NCBI GenBank assembly: GCA_002104905.1
Contig: MCFE01000289.1
Coordinates: 38,849 to 102,848 of the forward strand
From: Basidiobolus meristosporus CBS 931.73
Lineage: Eukaryota > Basidiobolomycota > Basidiobolomycetes > Basidiobolales > Basidiobolaceae
Reading direction: 5' to 3'
Length of the DNA: 64,000 bases
The translations under genes and the position numbers were made by a program. Below are positions 56,776 to 64,000 of this stretch, piece after piece. The notes below the pieces were generated by a model. That model was given only the letters and a program-made list of their open reading frames with translations, made no database searches and was not told the origin of the DNA. Numbering within the stretch: position 1 is the stretch's first letter; every line of letters starts with the position of its first letter.

Positions 56776-57264
56776 CTCTATGAAAAATTATTGAGATTAT
56801 CCCGTCAAAAGGCCATCACAAAGTTAATGTCCCATGACTGAGAGGTACTGATCTTGTCAGGACTCTGCCCAGAGACCGTTTAAAAATAATTGCACCCCAG
56901 ATTTCACAAAAAACTTTGTCAAAATTTTTCATCACAACAATGTATAAGTGGTTTTTGATTAATTCCCTGCCAATTTGCTCACTTTCTGATCCCAGACACT
57001 TTATTGCCTCCTATGTTTGTGTGAATTGATTGGCTATTGCCTCTTTTTCACACTCCTTACTTCCTGACTCAGCCATTTCTCTTACTTTTCATGTGTACAA
57101 ATTGATTTATTTACGTTGAAACTTCAGTTGTACCTCAATTGCCAATTGTATTGACCTATACAAGTCTCTATACCCTACACTAACATTAAGCCCAACCCTA
57201 CACTCAATAAGTAACTCCATTAAAATCTACCATGCAATAAGTATTTCTGCTATAATGCTCTGGT

Positions 57265-59182
57265 TCCACAACTTTGGTGGGAACCCAACGGCTTTATGCC
57301 ACTGTTCATTCACTGGTTCCCACACATTCTGGTCTTCAGCTGGCACTGCAAGGTCTAGCTCCTCTCTGCCAGTCTTTGCAATAAATCCTTGCAATATTCC
57401 AGTGCGTTTTCTTTAGCACTGCTCTTGAAGAAGTGCTGCAACCTCTTGGTCTGCCTATTAATGTTCCAAAACTCCACTGAAGGCATTGTGATAGTCTTTC
57501 AAGCTCTTGACATTGTAGCCTTGTCTGTCAGTGGGATCTCCACTCTGTCAACAATGGAGGCTATGGAGGCTGCGGAGGCTGTGGCAGACAAATTGTCTTT
57601 TTCTGCAAACTCACCTACCTTGCTGGAGTGTAGCTCAACTGGCTGCGCTTTGAACTCTTGTGAAAACAGCTGTTTTCTTGTTGGTAATTTTTCTTGGCTA
57701 TGATGGGATTTAGTCTGTTCCTGGCTTGTGGCATTAATTGGCAAGAACTGTAGTTTCTTTTGCATGCCTCCCTGTCTCATGCTGGGGTTGACATTTTTCC
57801 CTTTACCTTTTCCTTTATCACTGCCATGTCTTTCACTGCTACTTTGTCTGAGTGCTTCTTGAAAAGAACTATGTTTTCTCCTGGATAAATTCTGCTCTGA
57901 TGCATCTGTTTTGGCCTGCTTGTCCCTTGCTGGCACTCTTCTGGCAACCTGACGTTTCTTTCCAGCTTGTTTTGAGCTCTCAACCAAAGTGGTGACAGGC
58001 TCCTGTAAAAACGGCTGGTTTTTATCACTGCCAGGTCCTTCACTGCTACTTTGACTGGATGCTCCTTGAGTGGTACTACGCTTTTTCCTTGATAAGTGTT
58101 GTGCTGGTGCATCCATGTCTGCCTGCTTGTCCTTAATTGGCACTCTTCCAGCTGCCTGATGTCTCTTTGACGCTTGTCTGGAGCTTTTGGCCCTGCTTGT
58201 AATGGGCTGTTGAGGAAGTTGCTGGTTTTTAGCCATGGCACCCTTGTTCTTCTGCCTTTGATAGTTTCTGCTATTCTTAAGATACTTTCTTAGCATACCT
58301 ATGCTGGCCCAAGATCTGTTTGCCCATTTGAATCCAGGATACCGCTCATGGAACAAGTTAAGTGCATTCTGCTTGGCCTTGAGTTCCTGATGGTCCCATG
58401 ATATGCTGGCCTTAAGGTGATGGCATGCTAGACTTCTGACACCCTCTTGTATATTAGCCCACTCTTAATTATTGCACCCAACAGCTTCACGGATCTTCAA
58501 TGTCTTTTGATTTTTAGGCTTTGGTATAGACACCACATTGTCTCCCTCTCATGCTGTGATAGGTTTTTCTGTGGGCTTTATCTTTGGGCACTGTTGTTGT
58601 GCTTCAAAGACTGTACGGTGTTCCTCTGCTGTTACATCAGGAAATGGCTCAATTCTTGGCTGTGACATTGAGCTACTTGAGTTCCTTCTTTGCAGCCAAG
58701 ATACTGCTTTCTCTACCTGGGATATTGATTGCTCTACACATATTATCTGCTCATCCTGTTTCTGGACTACTTCCTGATTTCTTTGGGCCATTGCATCTAT
58801 CCTATCAGCCACTGCACCTAATGCCTCATTAATGCTTTGGTATGAGCTGACAACATACCTGCTAATAAGGGGTGGTGGTGATGTTATCATGGCCACTTGC
58901 TGATCTTCAACAGAGGGTACTGTGTTTGCTACATTCTCATCTGCCTGAGCATAACAGTCAGCTTGTAGCTCGGCAGAGGTTCTCAATTGCCTACTTGACT
59001 GAGAGCCTGAGGAGTCTGCATTAATACCTTCAATGGGCAAACTGTCCACAGGGCCTTTTTGGATGTAGCCCTGCTTGTTGCACTGAATGTGAAAGCAAGC
59101 TGTTGTCCAACCATTCTTCTGTTGCCGTCAGCAGTGGGGTTTGGTTGAGAACCAGACAAGTTTGCTTTATTTTTGGTGGCAT
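57265..59182 (-). pseudogene. Gene A of copy C, nearly complete
   Basis: ATG 59182 (MPPK) is followed by loss of one A in the AAAAAT run, which shifts the frame relative to copy A. The coiled-coil part (59049-58549) reads DRIDAMAQRNQEVVQKQDEQ. The longest open stretch (58356-57499, 285 residues) has the ANRSWASIGMLRKYLKN block, two basic repeats with RVPxKDKQAxMDA/RVPARDKQAKTDA and QSSSExxGSDK, a KGKGKGKN run, and the DRVEIPLTDKATM block. VEFWNINRQTKRLQHFF lies beyond. The order matches copies A and B, so this defines the gene. A DNA-binding role is suggested by the basic repeats (inference). Confidence 0.65.
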
Positions 59183-59404
59183 ATATATGGAAGTGAGTCA
59201 GACCAAAGGGGAAATAGTGTTACATATACATGTGTATGTGGTGCCACAACTTTATTTATAATGCTTACTATGGCAGGTCATCATGGAATCTTACATTCAT
59301 GTAGGTGCAATGTCTCAAATACAAGACTGTCTTAAGTTCACATGAGTATTGACAAAAAAGTGATATAATAGCGTTACATTGTTGAAGGTTAAACTATTTG
59401 CCCC

Positions 59405-62400
59405 ATGGACAAGACTACTTTGACTCAACACCGTAAGAGAAGAGAAAAAAGACCATGTGGCTATTGTGGTAAGCCTCTCAGCCATGAAGCACGCAGACAG
59501 CATAGGAAGTATTACAAGGATCATGGCCAGTGTTTTGCCATCCAGGTCATATTTGACCATTCATTGGTCACTACTGTACCAACATTATCATGCCGGCCTG
59601 TTGATACTTCTATATTGGCACCTGGCTGTGTTTGTCACCTTGCGCAAACTGAGTCAGGTGAGTTTATGACACCTTTGGGCTCACCTCAGCCTTCTGAATA
59701 TGGTACGCAGAGTGATAGCTCTGACAAAGAAGGCTGACTGATGGATTTTGAGCCTATCTCCCCTGAAAACAGTACCACGTATGAGCCCAGTCAAATCCCT
59801 ATATGCAATGAGACAACACTTGTTATGACAAATGCCAAGGATACTTTATGGAGCCAAGTGAGCCCAGTAATCCATCTACTGGTGAATGATGTGATGTTGT
59901 GGCTAGAGAAGTGACGTGTTTCTACTAATATCAGTAATGGGGGCTTTGAGGATTTATTGCAACTTCTTGCCAAAGTCATACCGGGATGCAACTTACCATG
60001 TACATGGTACAAGTGGACAACCATCATGTGGCTGGCAACATATGATCCAGAGACTGTCCTGATTACAGCATGTGTTGACAGTTGCATGGCATTCACATCC
60101 AAAAGTGCTACCATTGCAACGCATCCATATTGTCAGGAATCCACAACCATTAAGGGAAAACATTGTTCACACTCCGGATATATTCCGGTCATACCCCATC
60201 TGAGGAAGCTGATGCAGTCCAACAACTATAGCAAAGCTATACAGTACTGCACTCAGTATCAATCAAGCGCAAACATATTCAATATATTTGATGGCAAACA
60301 TTACAAACAGCTAAGAAGCAAGGGCTACTTTGAAAGGATGTATGACCTTGCCTTTACTTTAGCACTTGATGGATTCTCATCAAACAAGTACTCTACCAGC
60401 AAATCCTGCCGGCCACTGATTCTCATCAATCTGAATCTGCCACCCATCTTACGGTATCAGCGCAGTAATCTGATGGTAGTCTCACTGGTATCTGGGCCTA
60501 AATCACTGTCCAGCCTGGATAGCTACCGGTATCTATTGCTGAATGAATTTTGTATGCTTTCCAGCGGGATAACAGTAAATGGCCATCATGTAAAAGTGCA
60601 TATTATTATCTGCATTGGAGATACCCCAGCCATCAGCAAGATACCTCAGGTATGCAATTCCCATGGCACTCCAAATCTAACTCCTGTGGCTTGTAACATG
60701 TCACAAAAATGCATGGCACCAACTTGGTCCAATGGTACTATCTGGCACTATAGGTGCTTTGTATAGATCTTACTTTAGGGCTAATATTTCAATATAGTGC
60801 CTGATAGTACCGGTTGTATGTATGACCATGCCTTTGTTTTAGGACTTAATGGATTCTCATTAAACAAGTACTCTACCAGCAAATCCTGCTGGCCACTGAT
60901 TCTCATCAATCTGAATCTGCCACCCATCTTACAGTATCAGAGCAATAATCTGACGGTAGTCCCACTGGTATCTGGGCCTAAATCACTGTCCAGCCTGGAT
61001 AGCTACCGGTATCCATTGCTGAATGAATTTTGTATGCTTTCCAGCGGGATAACAGTAAATGGCCATCATGTAAAAGTGCATATTGTTATCTGCATTGGAG
61101 ATACCCCAGCCATCAGCAAGATAGCAGGTTTTTCCGGGCACAATGGATGGTATTGCGGTTGAATGTGTGAGATCCAGGGGATTTATTCCATAACTCACAC
61201 ACATTATCATTACCCAAACACCAGCACTAACAACATCATCTTTCCACAGAGAGAATGTACAGAAGTAAGGATGCAATTGCAGCAAAGTTGGCAAGCTATA
61301 AGCCATTGGCCAGAATATGGAATCAATTGGAAACTGGAGATACTTAAGATAGAGGGTATCTGTTGGAGCAAAAGCTTTCCACTGGGAGCAATGCATATAC
61401 TTTTCAACAATGTTACATTACTGATGACCAAGTTGTACATGGGGCATTTCAGGCTAAATGAGCCCTTTGAGATACCAGAGAAATATGAAAAAATTGGCAA
61501 GATATTACAGAGTATCCACTACACTAAGTACTTCTCATGGGCTCCAATTAATATTCATACACATATGTGACAATACAAAGGCAAAAACTGGATGAACTGC
61601 ATATGTATTTATTCAAGTGGTGTTCTGGAGCCGTTCCTACCAAGAGTACATTGGAAGCATTGGGAGTCATTTGTGGACATTGTAGGAATATTTGTCTAGA
61701 AGTGGATCACCAATGCCAACTTGGCACATATGCAGCTGTTGTGTGAGGAGTTTGTGATGGGATTTGAGCAGCTATACTACAAACATAAAGCTGGACGTGT
61801 AGATCTCTGCCGCTACTGTATCCATTCTCTACTCCATCTTGCACAGTGTGTGGAGAATATTGGGCCTTGCTTCACCTTTTGGGAGTTTCCTATGGAGTGG
61901 ATGTGTGGGGAGATAAGAAGACAAGTTAAGTTGCAGTTACTACCATATCCCAATCTCATCAAGAATATTACCTTCAAGTCCATCATGGATGTGATGAGTT
62001 GGCACATGGAGGACAGCCAGAAAGAGTTGGAAAATACTGAGGACAAATGTGCACATGGAGACACCTATGCCTATGGCATTAAGAAGCTAAGCAGCCCCAA
62101 TGGGTGGGTAATCAGTTATGTAATGCAAAGTTGGGTTGGGTGCAACAAGCAACTAATTTTTATCAGGACAACTCCACCAAGATATGCCGGATTTCTTGTG
62201 GTCACAAGCCAACTTCTACACCATTCAATACAGAGTTCACACAAACAAAAGCCAGAGCGCACCTATAAGGGGGACTAGAGTCAAGCAGGGAGAAGGAATA
62301 TATTGGCTAAATACCAAGAAGCTCTTTGCCAATATTCAGGATGATCTCATGGCAGAAGTGGCAACAATCAAGCATATGTTTGCAAGATGTATATGCTACC

Positions 62401-62830
62401 AGCAGTACAAGGTATATGGCAACTTTGCAAGTATCACACTAAAAAGCCGTAAAGTTGAGGTGATAGAAGTATGTCAATTGCGGCAGGTGTATGTGTTTGT
62501 AGAGGTTAGTAAGCAGGAGGCCATGGTTTTTTTTGATCTGAACTATATGTGGAATACCCAAGGTAGTAGTGGGTAAGCAAATAAAGAAAGGTGATTCTAT
62601 AGTGGAATATATGAATTGCACAAGGGGAGGTAGAAAAGAGAAATACCATTTGGTAAATTGGTACAGTAGCATTATACATAACCAGCGGCAGGCCATCATA
62701 CTGCAAAAAAAAAGCCATCAGAGTTTTGCTGTGAGGCCTTCAAAATACTGTCAAGTTTCTTGCCATATAAGGCAATTGAAAGTCCTGGCCAACTGGATGC
62801 ACTTAAATTAGTAATAGAGCGCTGAAAGAC
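59405..62830 (+). pseudogene. Tnp2-type transposase of copy C, broken
   Basis: ATG 59405 (MDKTTLTQHRKRREK) starts a zinc-binding region, CGYCGKPLSHEARRQHRKYY. Then: NGGFEDLLQLLAKVIPGC (59937), YDPETVLITACVDSCMAF, LALDGFSSNKYSTSKSC, LVSGPKSLSSLDSYRY, GDTPAISKI, AGFSGHNGWYC (about 61120), FPLGAMHILFNN (61377), HWKHWESFVDIVGIF (61650), CRYCIHSLLHLAQC (61815) and NCTRGGRK near 62620. GDTPA and FSGHNG are hallmarks of Tnp2 (CACTA) transposases. A few stops, a 300-bp internal duplication and a foldback remnant (60653-60800) break it. Confidence 0.78.
60335..61124 (+). repeat. Internal duplication in transposase of copy C
   Basis: The segment YDLAFTLALDGF to GDTPAISKI at 60338-60642 recurs at 60822-61122 with few differences. 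The sequence between them (about 60645-60815) matches the centre of the foldback element. Confidence 0.75.
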
Positions 62831-63054
62831 TGCAACAATAACATGCAAATATTGTCACAGCACCGATCAAAAATTGTCAAGTTTTATCCCTTTATTTGGC
62901 TGTAAAATTTGCAAAACACCGTCATGATCTTGTTATAAGATTGTCAGGAGGGTCACTAATTCCAAGCTGCTGTTATTATGATGGTCTCTGAATGGGATCT
63001 TGACAGATGATCTGGATTGGATCCACCCGCGGGACCAAATTATTTTTCATAGGG

Positions 63055-63789
63055 TAATGTATATAGAAGGCACCTGGATGAAGAATTAAGATAAACAAGC
63101 ACCAATAAGAAGGAAGAAGAAATGCTTTGGTAAGAAATGATAACTAGCAAAGGAGATACCAAAGACCTTTTGAAGGTATTGCAACCTGTTCTGCAACTAC
63201 TGCAAATGGAAAGGACACACATCAGACCAGTGTTTGAAAAAGAGATAAAGTCAGCAGAAAAAGCCTGAATATGGAAATGCTGTAACAACTAAAGATTGAC
63301 TAGCCATATGTGACCTAAATATGGCCACAAACAAGGATTCTCAGACATGGTGTACAGGCTCTGGAGCATTGCAACACTTCATACACCAAAATGAACTTTT
63401 TGCCCAATATCTAGAAATTCAATATAAGAATGTTTTCATGGGTACAATAGAACACTTGATGCAGTGAGAGAAGGAACTGTCCAAGTAAGCCTTAGAAGTA
63501 GTGAAGGAAGCCACATGCTGACCTTTGAAGAAGTACTCTATGTACTAGAAATAGCCATGAATCTACTATGTGTAAGCAAGGCTGCAGCTGAAGGACTCAG
63601 CTTCAGCTTTGACAATTTTAGATACAGGTGTTGTAAAATTTAGTACTAGCAGCTTTGAATTAATTACCATCTACACAATCATGCAACAGGATTACAATTG
63701 CATTTTGCTAATTTTACAGCCAAACAAAGTTGATAAAATGTAGTAGTGTTTGTATAATTCTTTGCCAAGGGTGGTATGACTTTGTTATT
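63055..63789 (+). pseudogene. Ty1/copia gag-protease remnant abutting the telomere
   Basis: Continuation of the gag at 56236-56775: a CCHC knuckle (CNYCKWKGHTSDQC, about 63196), protease GSGALQHF (about 63360), NKVFMGTIEHL-like and VLYVL-like blocks. Homology fades at about 63650; the last 140 bp are AT-rich and end directly in the TTAGGG array. Confidence 0.65.
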
Positions 63790-64000
63790 TTAGGGTTAGG
63801 GTTAGGGTTAGGGTTAGGGTTAGGGTTAGGGTTAGGGTTAGGGTTAGGGTTAGGGTTAGGGTTAGGGTTAGGGTAGGGTTAGGGTTAGGGTTAGGGTTAG
63901 GGTTAGGGTTAGGGTTAGGGTTAGGGTTAGGGTTAGGGTTAGGGTTAGGGTTAGGGTTAGGGTTAGGGTTAGGGTTAGGGTTAGGGTTAGGGTTAGGGTT
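63790..64000 (+). repeat. Telomere, TTAGGG array
   Basis: About 35 tandem TTAGGG units running to the window end, G-rich strand 5' to 3' outward, so this is a right chromosome end. One unit near 63873 is shortened to TAGGG. There is no other variant. Confidence 0.97.

Larger units (their letters stand above)
56776..63054 (+). mobile_element. CACTA-like element copy C (best preserved)
   Basis: 6.28 kb; ends CTCTATGAAAAATTATTG and AAATTATTTTTCATAGGG. It holds gene A (minus) and transposase (plus) with the conserved divergent spacer. It is inserted in a copia gag gene, whose two parts flank it. Frames are broken at fewer places than in A, B or D. The target duplication is not clear (ATA left, TAA right). 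Confidence 0.78.

Noticed and set aside
16830-63789. Possible CRISPR array or prokaryotic gene transfer among the repeats.
   Set aside because: The repeats are dispersed transposon copies with TIRs and LTRs in a eukaryotic subtelomere; there is no regular short repeat-spacer pattern.

Overview
This window is one end of a fungal chromosome, reading from a gene-dense arm on the left through a long subtelomere to the telomere, an array of about 35 TTAGGG units at 63790-64000. The genes have short spliceosomal introns, mostly 54-96 nt, with GT-AG ends and CTAAC/CTRAY branch sites. They encode ordinary eukaryotic proteins. A presenilin and a SNAPC1-like protein, both generally missing from Dikarya, suggest an early-diverging fungus (Mucoromycota/Zoopagomycota grade). 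That placement is inference; no species can be named from the sequence alone.

Left arm, 1-16.8 kb: eleven protein genes, nearly all split by introns; I reconstructed the exon joins by hand from splice signals, phase and protein homology. In order they are: Swf1-type DHHC palmitoyltransferase (+, cut by the window start), SNAPC1-like subunit (-, six exons), O-fucosyltransferase-like Golgi protein (-), Rbd2-type rhomboid protease (+, four exons), mitochondrial alanine aminotransferase (+, three exons), ribosomal protein uL1/L10a (-, two exons), RNA polymerase III subunit Rpc11 (+, three exons), a small MYND zinc-finger protein (+), presenilin (+, ten exons, one intron of GC-AG type), an unrecognised 118-residue protein (+), and an Avt3/4-type vacuolar amino-acid transporter (+). 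The genes do not form a pathway. Notable points are two intramembrane proteases (rhomboid and presenilin) within 8 kb, and two factors for small-RNA transcription (SNAPC1-like, Rpc11).

Subtelomere, 16.8-63.8 kb: no intact host gene is visible. It is AT-rich and built from layered transposable elements. The main family is a CACTA-like DNA transposon with two divergent genes: a Tnp2-type transposase on one strand and, about 220 bp away on the other, an accessory protein with a coiled-coil segment and an internal duplication (called gene A here). Copies A, B, C, D, E and F are all broken by stops, frameshifts or insertions. Copy B sits inside copy D, and D inside E; the interrupted flanks rejoin and short target duplications are visible. 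Copy C sits inside a Ty1/copia gag gene next to the telomere. Other elements are a near-intact Ty3/gypsy element (50194-55131, LTRs differing at 2 of 368 positions) inserted in a copia element, solo LTRs of three families, and a 734-bp foldback element with nearly full-length inverted arms.

Limits: TE boundaries outside the stated TIR/LTR ends are approximate, and no similarity search could be run. Protein family names come from recognised motifs.
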